A stretch of 64,000 nucleotides of DNA from Bordetella sp. H567 (lineage in GTDB: Bacteria > Pseudomonadota > Gammaproteobacteria > Burkholderiales > Burkholderiaceae_B). The translations under genes and the position numbers were made by a program. This document shows, one piece after another, positions 55,536 through 63,042 of this stretch; position 1 is the stretch's first letter; every line of letters starts with the position of its first letter. The stretch lies in the NCBI RefSeq assembly GCF_001704295.1, contig NZ_CP012334.1:5406084-5470083 (forward strand), written 5' to 3'. The notes under the pieces were generated by a model that was given only the letters and a program-made list of their open reading frames with translations, was not told the origin of the DNA and did not search any database.

Positions 55536-56006
55536 TTACCAGCGGAAATGGCTGAAAGCCTTGTTGGCTTCGGCCATCTTGTGCGTGTCTTCGCGCTTCT
55601 TCATCGCGGCGCCGCGACCTTCCGACGCATCGAGCAGTTCGCCAGCCAGGCGCAGGTCCATCGACTTTTCGCCACGCTTCTTGGCGGCTTCGCGCAGCCA
55701 GCGCATGGCCAGGGCCAGGCGGCGCACGGGGCGCACTTCAACCGGCACTTGGTAGTTGGCGCCGCCGACGCGGCGGCTCTTCACTTCGACGATGGGCTTG
55801 ATGTTGTTGATGGCGGTGCTGAAGACTTCCAGCGGATCCTTGCCGCTCTTGCTTTGCACCTGCTCCAGGGCACCGTAGACGATGCGCTCGGCGACGGCCT
55901 TCTTGCCGTCCAGCATCACAACGTTCATGAACTTGGCGAGCTCGACGCTGCCGAACTTGGGATCGGGCAGGATCTCGCGCTTGGGGACTTCGCGACGACG
56001 GGGCAT
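55536..56006 (-). CDS. rpsG: 30S ribosomal protein S7
   Basis: The 156-residue protein [20 protein letters not shown] has the helical body with [20 protein letters not shown]-like [21 protein letters not shown]7 starts 30S head assembly and in E. coli represses the str operon by binding the rpsL-rpsG gap. Here that gap is 229 bp. Confidence 0.98.
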   Translation of the reverse strand: MPRRREVPKREILPDPKFGSVELAKFMNVVMLDGKKAVAERIVYGALEQVQSKSGKDPLEVFSTAINNIKPIVEVKSRRVGGANYQVPVEVRPVRRLALAMRWLREAAKKRGEKSMDLRLAGELLDASEGRGAAMKKREDTHKMAEANKAFSHFRW

Positions 56007-56235
56007 TTCTTGCTTCCTTGTGTCAGTTCAGTTGAACCACGGCCTGCGCCATGGCCACGGCCATCCAAACGGGATGACCACTTACGTGCCGCGCCAAACC
56101 GGGCGCGGCTGCACGGTGGCGGGCGGCCTGCCGCCCACCGGTACTTATTGCCACGCGGACGCCATGGCGGCCTTGCGGCCGCGGCGTGCGTGGATCGGCG
56201 ATGGCCCTGCGTTATCCACGCAGGCCCGCGCCCTA
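56007..56235 (-). promoter_or_regulatory. Enlarged rpsL-rpsG intercistronic region
   Basis: This 229-bp gap is more than twice the 96-nt gap of E. coli, where S7 binds to repress the operon. It holds a GGGCGG / CCGCCC hairpin (56121-56126 with 56131-56136, flanked by GGT/ACC pairing at 56115-56139) and GC-rich repeats around 56160-56200. A promoter, a terminator or an S7 site may be present. No sigma-70 pair is convincing. Confidence 0.4.
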
Positions 56236-56613
56236 TCAGGCCTTCTTCGGACGCTTGGCGCCGTACTTCGAACGGGCCTGCTTGCGATCCTTCACGCCTT
56301 GCAGGTCCAGGGAGCCGCGGACGATGTGGTAGCGCACGCCCGGCAGATCCTTCACACGACCGCCGCGCACCAGCACGACGGAGTGTTCCTGCAGGTTGTG
56401 GCCTTCGCCGCCAATGTACGAAATGACTTCGTAGCCATTGGTCAGGCGAACCTTGGCGACCTTACGCAGAGCGGAGTTCGGCTTCTTGGGGGTGGTGGTG
56501 TACACACGGGTGCACACACCGCGTCGCTGAGGGCAATTTTCGAGCGCGGGGCTCTTGCTCTTCACGATGCTGACTTCGCGCGGCTTGCGCACGAGTTGGC
56601 TGATGGTAGGCAT
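56236..56613 (-). CDS. rpsL: 30S ribosomal protein S12
   Basis: The 125-residue protein [20 protein letters not shown] keeps the lysines of the streptomycin sites: [12 protein letters not shown] and [12 protein letters not shown], both wild type, so the ribosome is expected to be streptomycin-sensitive at this protein. S12 is a fidelity centre of the 30S subunit. It is the first gene of the str unit. Confidence 0.98.
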   Translation of the reverse strand: MPTISQLVRKPREVSIVKSKSPALENCPQRRGVCTRVYTTTPKKPNSALRKVAKVRLTNGYEVISYIGGEGHNLQEHSVVLVRGGRVKDLPGVRYHIVRGSLDLQGVKDRKQARSKYGAKRPKKA

Positions 56614-56785
56614 GACCTTTGAAATCCCTTTTACGTACCACTGGTAAGTACTTTCGTACTCGCCCCCACCGCCGCGGCGGCCTGCTGCCGCGGTTCACAG
56701 GGGAGGCAGTTCGCGCAAAACCGCCTCAAACATTTACGTAAAAGAGCGGGTCTTGCAGACAAATAAAGCGCACAAAGCGACGGTG

Positions 56786-56814
56786 TCGGATCTGGCCAGT
56801 TCGGCCAGATCCGA
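56786..56814 (-). promoter_or_regulatory. 12-bp hairpin in the str leader
   Basis: TCGGATCTGGCC (56786-56797) pairs perfectly with GGCCAGATCCGA (56803-56814) around a 5-nt loop. It lies midway in the leader of about 300 nt between the str promoter and rpsL. Only a weak U-rich stretch follows on the minus strand. An attenuator or a processing site is possible. Confidence 0.5.
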
Positions 56815-56916
56815 TAGCGACCGGCAGTGTTGACAACAACCGTGAGCCATTGGCCACCAACCTTACCGCCGATCCGCTGCGTCGTTTTGCACGCAAATAA
56901 ATCAGTGAGCCCATGA

Positions 56917-56945
56917 ATTTAGCGTAGATTCGCTGGGCTGTCAAA
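56917..56945 (-). promoter_or_regulatory. Promoter of the str unit (rpsL onward)
   Basis: On the minus strand a perfect TTGACA (56940-56945) is 17 bp from TAAATT (56917-56922). Transcription would start near 56910 and give a leader of about 297 nt. The whole 389-bp gap between rpsL and the pseudokinase gene (56614-57002) contains this promoter, a leader hairpin and the terminator of the upstream gene, and no gene. Confidence 0.75.
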
Positions 56946-56952
56946 AGATTTC

Positions 56953-56970
56953 CAAGGGAAATCCCTTGGG
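56953..56970 (-). terminator. Terminator of the pseudokinase gene
   Basis: CCAAGGGA (56953-56960) pairs with TCCCTTGG (56963-56970). On the minus strand AAATCTTTT follows, which merges with the -35 box of the str promoter. It is 33 bp past the pseudokinase stop. Confidence 0.65.
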
Positions 56971-57002
56971 GGCACGGACGGAACGCTTTAGCGCAGGCCT
57001 CA

Positions 57003-58322
57003 TCAAAACACGTGACGGATCACCGCCGGCTGGCCCGCCTTCACCTCCAACGAGGCCCGGTACGGCGCCAGGCCGGCGTTGCGCACCTCCACGGTATGAC
57101 GCCCCACCGGCAGGTTCAGGCTCTTGACGGGCGGGCTGATGCCGCGCGACACGCCGTCGATGAAGATTTCGCCCCAGGGTTGGATGTCCACCTTGACCGC
57201 CACGGTGGCCGGGCGGACCGCACGCGCGGCGGGCGCGCCCCCGGCCTCCGGCGCAAGGGCATTGGCGGCCGGGCCGTTCGGGGCCGCGCCCGGGGAAGCG
57301 GACTCCACCGGCGCCGCGGGCGGACCCTGCAACCTGGGCGGCACCGCCAGGGACTGTGGATCCGGCGACCGGCCGGCGTCGTCGTCATCGCCGACATCGA
57401 GCTGCCCCGGGCCGGGGGCCCCCGCGGACACCCGCCCGCTGGCCGCCGCATCCTGCCCGGCGCGCTCGGCGCCGGACGGGCCGGAATACCCGGTGGCCCG
57501 CGATGCGAGAGCCGCCCGCCGGGCCAGGAGATCGTCCCGCGCATCGTCCTGGCTCATCCAGGCCCAGAGGCAGGCGGCGGCGAGCACGCCGGCCGCGATC
57601 GTGATCATGCCCACCAGCCACCGCCTGGCGCCAGCGCCGCCGCGCCGCTGTCCGGCGGCATGGCGCGGAATGGGTGCGGCCGCGGCATGCTCCGATTCGC
57701 CGCCGCCGTCTTCCTGGGTTTCAGGTACGCAGGATATCCCCAGCATGCCGCACAAGTCCGCGATGGATTGCGGGCGCAGGGCCGGGTCCAGGGACAAGCC
57801 CTGGTCGATCACCGCCAGGAAGGCCTCGTCATAGCCTCGGGGCCTGCGCGTCGCGAGCGTGACGTACTGATCCTCGACGCGCCGCGCCAGGGCATGCGGC
57901 GGCGGCGACCCGCTGACCAGCGAACACATGACGGCGCAGAGGCCGTACACGTCGGTCCACGGGCCACAGGCCTGCACGGGGTCCGGGTCGAACTGCTCCA
58001 CCGCGGCAAAGCAGGACGCCGGCTCCATGGCGCGCGGATGGTCGGGATAGAGGACCGGCACCATGACGTGCGCATAGCCGAATTCGTCCAGCCCGACCGT
58101 CTGGACGGAAATCGCCCCATGGACCTTGCCCTGTCCGTGCGCGGCCATGAGCTCCGGCGCGATCTCGGACACCACGCGGCCAATCCGCTTCTGCGGCACG
58201 CCGCCCGCCGCGGCCGCCGCGATCGCGGCCAAAGGTCGATACCCAAAAGGCTCCGGCGCGGGATGTTCCGCCCCAGGCATGAACGCCGGCGATACAGACA
58301 TCGTTTTGACTCCGAACCCCAT
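57003..58322 (-). CDS. T6SS-associated pseudokinase with transmembrane helix and PEGA domain
   Basis: The protein has 439 residues. Residues 60-190 look like the C-lobe of a Ser/Thr kinase, with VHGAISVQ in place of the HRD loop, DEFGYA near the DFG position, FAAVEQF in the APE position, and CGPWTDVYGLCAVMCSLV then LSLDPALRPQS. The glycine-rich loop and the VAIK lysine are missing and the catalytic Asp is Ala, so I expect no phosphotransfer. One helix follows (VGMITIAAGVLAAACLWAW), then a Pro/Ala linker, then a PEGA-like domain (VKVDIQPWGEIFIDGVSRGI) in the periplasm. The ATG at 58322 follows AGGAGAA. It is divergent from the FHA gene and beside VgrG-type genes. Confidence 0.7.
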   Translation of the reverse strand: MGFGVKTMSVSPAFMPGAEHPAPEPFGYRPLAAIAAAAAGGVPQKRIGRVVSEIAPELMAAHGQGKVHGAISVQTVGLDEFGYAHVMVPVLYPDHPRAMEPASCFAAVEQFDPDPVQACGPWTDVYGLCAVMCSLVSGSPPPHALARRVEDQYVTLATRRPRGYDEAFLAVIDQGLSLDPALRPQSIADLCGMLGISCVPETQEDGGGESEHAAAAPIPRHAAGQRRGGAGARRWLVGMITIAAGVLAAACLWAWMSQDDARDDLLARRAALASRATGYSGPSGAERAGQDAAASGRVSAGAPGPGQLDVGDDDDAGRSPDPQSLAVPPRLQGPPAAPVESASPGAAPNGPAANALAPEAGGAPAARAVRPATVAVKVDIQPWGEIFIDGVSRGISPPVKSLNLPVGRHTVEVRNAGLAPYRASLEVKAGQPAVIRHVF

Positions 58323-58792
58323 CTCCCGCTTCTCCTGCGGCCGCCCGCCTTGGGCGGCCTGTGCGCGGCGTGCCTGCGTCAGGCCGCCTACCCTTTTTGG
58401 TATGGCTCATGCCAGCGCTATCCGTCGTTTTGCCGATGGCAAGAAATGGATTGAATCACGAAGCGCGGATGCTTACACCAAGTCTCCCTGGTTTTTGCTC
58501 GGATTTTTGATTCCAGCTCTTCAGTGCAGGGCCCTGGCCGGATGGCCCTGTGAGCAGTCGGCGAGACCCGCTGCCACGGGAAACCGCCCGCGCCCACCGT
58601 CCGGCGCGGGCCGTCATAAGCGGAAATATTGGACTGCAAAAATAGACGTGTACCGGCCTTGCGGATGGCTATCATCGGCGGTCGGCCGTGCAGCCGATTG
58701 CCATCGCAGCCGGGCACTGCCGTTTCGCAGCCCTTCGTTTCCCCGTCCTTTCCCTTTCGATGACACGGCACCCCGCCGCGGAGATCCGAATC
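58323..58792. other. 470-bp divergent intergenic region of the T6SS cluster
   Basis: This gap separates the pseudokinase and FHA genes. A GGCCGCCC / GGGCGGCC hairpin (58339-58346 with 58352-58359) lies in the pseudokinase leader. The middle (58440-58520) is AT-richer and likely holds both promoters. I see no clear sigma-70 pair, and the conspicuous open frames are shadows of the neighbours. Confidence 0.45.
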
Positions 58793-59515
58793 ATGAAGCT
58801 GAACGTGAACCGTCGCCTCGACGCCCAAGCCCACACCGCCGCGCAAGCCGTTTTCCTGGCGCCCGGCGGCACGATAGGACGCGCCGCGGAAAACCAGCTG
58901 GTCCTGGCGGACGCGCCGGACGTGTGCCGCGTCCAGGCCGCGCTGCGCTACGGCGATGGCGGCTGGCGCCTGGCGAATCTCAGCGCCATGGGCACGGTAT
59001 CGGTCAACGGCGTCGCGGTGCAGGCGACGCGCGAGCAGTCGTTGGAAAACGGCGATGAAGTGGCGATCGGGCCATATGTGATGCACGTGGAGACGGACAG
59101 CGCCCAGGACGGCGCAACGCAAGCAAAGGGCGACGTATTCAGCGACCTGATCGGCCCCGGCACGCTGCCCGTGGCGAGCATGTCTGACCTGGGCGTGCAT
59201 CCGTTCGATATGGAGAGCGCGATATCGCGCAATCCCGATGACCCACTGGCGCAGCTGCAAGACCATGAATGGCGCCATGATGCAGGCCAGCGCGACCCGC
59301 TGGCCCTGTTCCCGGACCAAGGCGGCAGCGCTTACCATGCCTTGTCGGATCCCACGCCGGCCATGCTGCCCGCGGACGATCCCCTCGCATCGCGCCGGCT
59401 CGACCCGATCGCGGAAACCCTGCGTGGCGGCACCGGCGCGTCGGGACAACGCGCGATGCGCGATGACGCCCCCGAATACGGCAATCCAATGACGCCGCCG
59501 CGGGTACGGCGCTGA
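58793..59515 (+). CDS. FHA-domain protein of the T6SS cluster, binding motif degenerate
   Basis: The protein has 240 residues. Residues 20-100 form an FHA domain: GTIGRAAENQLVL, then VCRVQAALRY where the usual VSRxHA phosphothreonine motif should be, then LSAMGTVSVNGV. The Ser and His of that motif are replaced by Cys and Gln, so phosphothreonine binding is doubtful. The C-terminal 140 residues are low in hydrophobics, with repeated DPLA motifs. T6SS Fha proteins are targets of the PpkA kinase pathway. The ATG at 58793 follows GGAG. It converges with the DUF4150 gene. Confidence 0.75.
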   Translation: MKLNVNRRLDAQAHTAAQAVFLAPGGTIGRAAENQLVLADAPDVCRVQAALRYGDGGWRLANLSAMGTVSVNGVAVQATREQSLENGDEVAIGPYVMHVETDSAQDGATQAKGDVFSDLIGPGTLPVASMSDLGVHPFDMESAISRNPDDPLAQLQDHEWRHDAGQRDPLALFPDQGGSAYHALSDPTPAMLPADDPLASRRLDPIAETLRGGTGASGQRAMRDDAPEYGNPMTPPRVRR

Positions 59516-59521
59516 ACCTCA

Positions 59522-59557
59522 CGCATGGCGCGGCCGCCCTGCGCGCCCCGCCATGCG
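59522..59557. terminator. Hairpin between convergent FHA and DUF4150 genes
   Basis: CGCATGGCG (59522-59530) pairs perfectly with CGCCATGCG (59549-59557), with an 18-nt GC-rich loop. It sits in the 51 bp between the two convergent genes. There is no U-tract, so termination is only likely. Confidence 0.4.
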
Positions 59558-59566
59558 GACGCGCCG

Positions 59567-59959
59567 CTAAGGCGCGAGCAGCAGTACGGTGGGCTGGCTG
59601 GGCACGATGCGCATGCCCAGCGCATTGACGCGATTCTGCAGCGACAGGCTGGTCATGCGCGTGGCCGGCGTACCGAGAATCAGCACCGTGAACGCGCCGG
59701 TCAGATGGCGCGATTGGCTCATGAAGGTCTGCGAAATGAGGCCACCCGCGACCCCTGGCGTATCGCCCAGCGTGATCGGCGTGACGGTGGCCATGTTGTG
59801 GGCAGGCGCCGCCATGAACAGGACATTCCATGCATTCGGTATCGCGGTCGGTCCCAGCGCGGTGTTGGGATAGGGCAATGGGGCCATGGCCGCCGGAGGC
59901 GTCTTGCAGCAATCCGGAAACGCCAGGTCCAGCCCCATCAATTGGCAGTTCGCAAACAT
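59567..59959 (-). CDS. DUF4150 (PAAR-like) T6SS tip protein
   Basis: The 130-residue protein has the DUF4150 pattern: FANCQLMGLDLAFPDCCKTP, PLPYPNTALG, then ITLGDTPGVAGGLISQTF and ALGMRIVPSQPTVLLLAP. DUF4150 proteins are related to PAAR proteins and are thought to cap the VgrG spike. It has no C-terminal toxin extension; larger DUF4150 effectors carry one. The ATG at 59959 follows GGGAG, 13 bp past the DUF2169 gene stop. Last gene of the operon. Confidence 0.85.
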   Translation of the reverse strand: MFANCQLMGLDLAFPDCCKTPPAAMAPLPYPNTALGPTAIPNAWNVLFMAAPAHNMATVTPITLGDTPGVAGGLISQTFMSQSRHLTGAFTVLILGTPATRMTSLSLQNRVNALGMRIVPSQPTVLLLAP

Positions 59960-59972
59960 ATCGGCTCCCATG

Positions 59973-62573
59973 TCATGACGACGGCCCGGCCGCGCCTGCA
60001 CGGCGCCGGGGCCAAAGTTTCGCGCCGGCGGTATAGGCGCCGCTTAACGACGTGCTGCCATCCAACAACGCTTCGCCCAGATCGGCGCGGAACAGATTCG
60101 CGCCGCGCAAATCGGTCCGCGTGAAATCGGCCCGGCCCATCAGGCTCTGCATCAAGTTCGCGCCGCGCAGCGATGCACCGGTGAAGTCGGCGCGCACGAA
60201 CAGGCTTTCGGAGGCCTGGATGTCGTCCAGGCACGCGTCCACGAACACGCATTCGGACAGGTCGCTCCCGTGCAGGCGGGCACGCGCCAGGCTGGCGCCT
60301 TCGAGCCGGACACCACGCAAACCGCACTGCCGCAGCTCGGCGTCGTCCAGGCATGCATGAGGCAGCTGCGTACCGCTGGAAAACGACGACATCTCCAGGC
60401 GCGCGCCGCTGAAATCCACGGCCGCGCCAAATACGCCATGGACAAAGGCACAGCGCGTCAGGCGGGCGCGCGAGAACACCGTGTCCGCCAGCGTGCATTC
60501 CATGAAGGCGCAGCGGTGCAGCACCGCGTCACCGAAATGGCAGGCCTGGAACACGGCCTTCAGCGGCACGGCCTCTTCCAGCGTGGCGCCGCGGAAATCG
60601 CATTGCGCGAAGCGGCTTTCACCCAGCCGCGTACGGGTCAGTCGCGCGGCCGCGAACGAGCACGACGAGAAGCGCGCGCTGTCCAGCGTCGCCTGGTCCA
60701 GGTCCGCCGCCGCCAGCGACACGCCGTCGAAATGCACGGCGGCAAGGTTGGCGCGATCGAACCGGGCGCGCGCCAGCGAACCGGCGGACATCGAGGCCCG
60801 CGCAAGCACGGCTTGCGTGAAGTCGCAATCGTCCAGGCAGGCCCCATCCAGCGTGGCGCCTTCCAGCGATGCGCCACGAAAACAGCTACCCCGCAGGTCC
60901 ATGCCGGATAGATCCGCGCCGACCAGGTGCATGCCGGTGAAGTCGCGATCGCGCCGGTATATCGCCGCCAGCCGACGCCGCGTGCGCCGCGCGCGCAACG
61001 GCGGCATGGCGTCGGGGCCGGCGCCGATATGCGCGGTATGCAGATAGAGCTGGTCGACCTGCATCGACGTCGAATCCGCCGTAGCGCGCGCCGCGGGAAA
61101 CCGTTCCTGGAATTCGCGCAGCTGTCGCTTGAGCGCGCCGGGATCGAAACGCGCCGTCAGGGGGCCGCCCGCGTCCGGCTGGGCAATGGCGTCGATGTCC
61201 ATGCCGGCCGCTTCACCGACACGCCGCAGGTCGGGATCGCGCAGCATGTCGTCGCGCGCGCGCGCCAGCAAATCCTCGCCTTTCTTGCGTTCCTGGCCGG
61301 CTTGTTCCAGCAGCGCGGGAAGCTCGTCCATTTTGATACGCGGCGGCGGCGTCATGGGCGGCGGCAGGAAGTCATCGGGATTCAACCCCTCGGCCGCCAG
61401 CGTCTGCCGATACGACGCGCGCCGCCGTTCGGTGCCCGCGTACACATTACGGGCCAGCGGCCGCGCGGCGACATCGGGCAAGGGCGGATCGGGCGCATCG
61501 GCATATAGCGCCGCCGCGGCCAGGTCGCCGTCCAGCAAGGCGTGTATCGCCCCTTCGCGCGGATCGGTGCGGCGCCGCAGGACGTCCTCGTAATGCTCCA
61601 TGCCGCGGCTCGCATCCGGCAACTCGATCGCCGGCATGACGTGGGCGATATCGGCCGCGTCGCTTTCGGCGATCTCCATCGCGCCGTGCCAGATCAGCAG
61701 GACGCGATCACGGTGTGGAAAGAACCACGCCGTCGTCAGGCGCATCGCGATTTCCCGCAGCGCCGCGGCGGGCCCATGGCGGTTGGCGAAGCAGCGCACC
61801 CGCCAATCGGGCAGGCGTCCGCGTTGCACGGCGCAATCCGGATGCATGTTCCTGATTTCATATTCCGCCCCGGCCGGGACTTCGGAACGGCCCACCCACC
61901 ATTGATCGGGCGGCGCGGCATTGAAGTAATGCCAGTCCATATCGGCGGCGAATCCGGGGAAGTCCTGCCGCAGCCAGTGTTCGTCGTACCTCGTGCCCAT
62001 GCGGGCGAAGCGCTCCGGATTATCCGGCGCGATGGCGTGAAAGCCGGCGGGCGGCACGTCCTGGCCGGGCCGCGTCACGCGGCCATGCGGGAGCTCCACA
62101 TTGGGCAGCGGCACCGCCTGCACGCCGTTGATCCGTTGCGCCCGGATGCCCAGTCCCAGCGGATTGCCAGGATGATCGGGGCCGCCATAGGCATGCGCCC
62201 AATCCACCCGTATCGCATCGAAGGCGGCCGGCGCGGTGGCGTGGCCATCAAGCCAGTAGCGATCGCCGAAGACCAGCAGCGATTTTTCAAGGCCTCCCAC
62301 CCGGGCCTGTACGGCACAGGCGGTTTTATCCGTCTGGTGCCGCGTGTAGGCCAGGCCGCTGATCAGGAATTCAGCCTCGGCTTTCGGCAGGCCCAGATCG
62401 AGCAGGCCACCCGCCTCTTCGGATCCCACGCGCCACAGCTCCTGCTCCGGCATCAGGGCGCGCCGATCATCCAGCGTAGCCATGGCCATGACGGCCGCGC
62501 CCAGCATATCCGTGCCGCGCCAGCGATACGGGCGTGTCAGCACGCTCAGGCGCGACGGCTTCACGACGCGCAT
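59973..62573 (-). CDS. DUF2169 protein fused to a long pentapeptide-repeat domain (T6SS accessory)
   Basis: The protein has 866 residues. The N-terminus MRVVKPSRLSVLTRPYRWRG is typical of DUF2169, which spans roughly residues 1-300 and acts as an adaptor or chaperone for T6SS effectors in the known cases. A linker of about 240 residues with charged helices follows. From about residue 543 to the end come pentapeptide repeats (A-D/N-L-x-x pattern, such as GADLSGMDLRGSCFRGASLE), some 320 residues or about 16 coils. GGAG precedes the ATG at 62573. It is probably delivered or acts as an effector-loading protein; which is unknown. Confidence 0.82.
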   Translation of the reverse strand: MRVVKPSRLSVLTRPYRWRGTDMLGAAVMAMATLDDRRALMPEQELWRVGSEEAGGLLDLGLPKAEAEFLISGLAYTRHQTDKTACAVQARVGGLEKSLLVFGDRYWLDGHATAPAAFDAIRVDWAHAYGGPDHPGNPLGLGIRAQRINGVQAVPLPNVELPHGRVTRPGQDVPPAGFHAIAPDNPERFARMGTRYDEHWLRQDFPGFAADMDWHYFNAAPPDQWWVGRSEVPAGAEYEIRNMHPDCAVQRGRLPDWRVRCFANRHGPAAALREIAMRLTTAWFFPHRDRVLLIWHGAMEIAESDAADIAHVMPAIELPDASRGMEHYEDVLRRRTDPREGAIHALLDGDLAAAALYADAPDPPLPDVAARPLARNVYAGTERRRASYRQTLAAEGLNPDDFLPPPMTPPPRIKMDELPALLEQAGQERKKGEDLLARARDDMLRDPDLRRVGEAAGMDIDAIAQPDAGGPLTARFDPGALKRQLREFQERFPAARATADSTSMQVDQLYLHTAHIGAGPDAMPPLRARRTRRRLAAIYRRDRDFTGMHLVGADLSGMDLRGSCFRGASLEGATLDGACLDDCDFTQAVLARASMSAGSLARARFDRANLAAVHFDGVSLAAADLDQATLDSARFSSCSFAAARLTRTRLGESRFAQCDFRGATLEEAVPLKAVFQACHFGDAVLHRCAFMECTLADTVFSRARLTRCAFVHGVFGAAVDFSGARLEMSSFSSGTQLPHACLDDAELRQCGLRGVRLEGASLARARLHGSDLSECVFVDACLDDIQASESLFVRADFTGASLRGANLMQSLMGRADFTRTDLRGANLFRADLGEALLDGSTSLSGAYTAGAKLWPRRRAGAAGPSS

Positions 62574-62613
62574 GCGGCGCTCCGGGCCCGGGTGCGACGC
62601 AGGCTTGCCATGC

Positions 62614-63009
62614 TCATTCCGTGCGCTGGTCCACGACCACCTTGCCGCTGTGCGCGTCGATGCGCACCCGGATGTCTCGTCCTTCCGCGAAATCACCGAA
62701 GCGGACCGGCGAGATCGGTACGCGGATTTCCGTTTCGAAGGCGCCTTGGGCGGCGTGGTCCACGGCAAGACTGAGCTTCCAGACGAAGAACCGGTCCGCA
62801 CCCAACCGCGTGCCCGTATCCACCGTGCGCAGGATCCGCGCCGTCGCGGGAACGCCGGTTCGCTGCACGGTCTCGCGCGCCTGCGCCAACGCCAGCATCC
62901 GATGCTGGCGCCGCCTGGCCATGTACAGCGCCATCCCGCCTTCCGCGACGATGATCAACAACACCAGCGATGTCCATCCCGCCCATTCCGGCAATCCCAG
63001 CCCTTCCAT
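62614..63009 (-). CDS. One-helix membrane protein of the T6SS operon
   Basis: The 131-residue protein has one N-terminal transmembrane helix (WTSLVLLIIVAEGGMALYMA), a basic stretch (RRRQHR) and a C-terminal soluble domain that looks beta-rich (RILRTVDTGTRLGADRFFVW then DIRVRIDAHSGKVVVDQ). I do not recognise the family with certainty. It follows vgrG by 33 bp and precedes the DUF2169 gene by 40 bp, so it is likely an accessory or immunity-like protein of this operon. Confidence 0.65.
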   Translation of the reverse strand: MEGLGLPEWAGWTSLVLLIIVAEGGMALYMARRRQHRMLALAQARETVQRTGVPATARILRTVDTGTRLGADRFFVWKLSLAVDHAAQGAFETEIRVPISPVRFGDFAEGRDIRVRIDAHSGKVVVDQRTE

Positions 63010-63042
63010 GATCTGCTGCTCCTCGTATCCTTGCGTGCACTG

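Noticed and set aside
58418-59449. A 343-residue open frame opposite the FHA gene
   Set aside because: It covers the promoter gap and the FHA gene in antisense, without ribosome site or family match.
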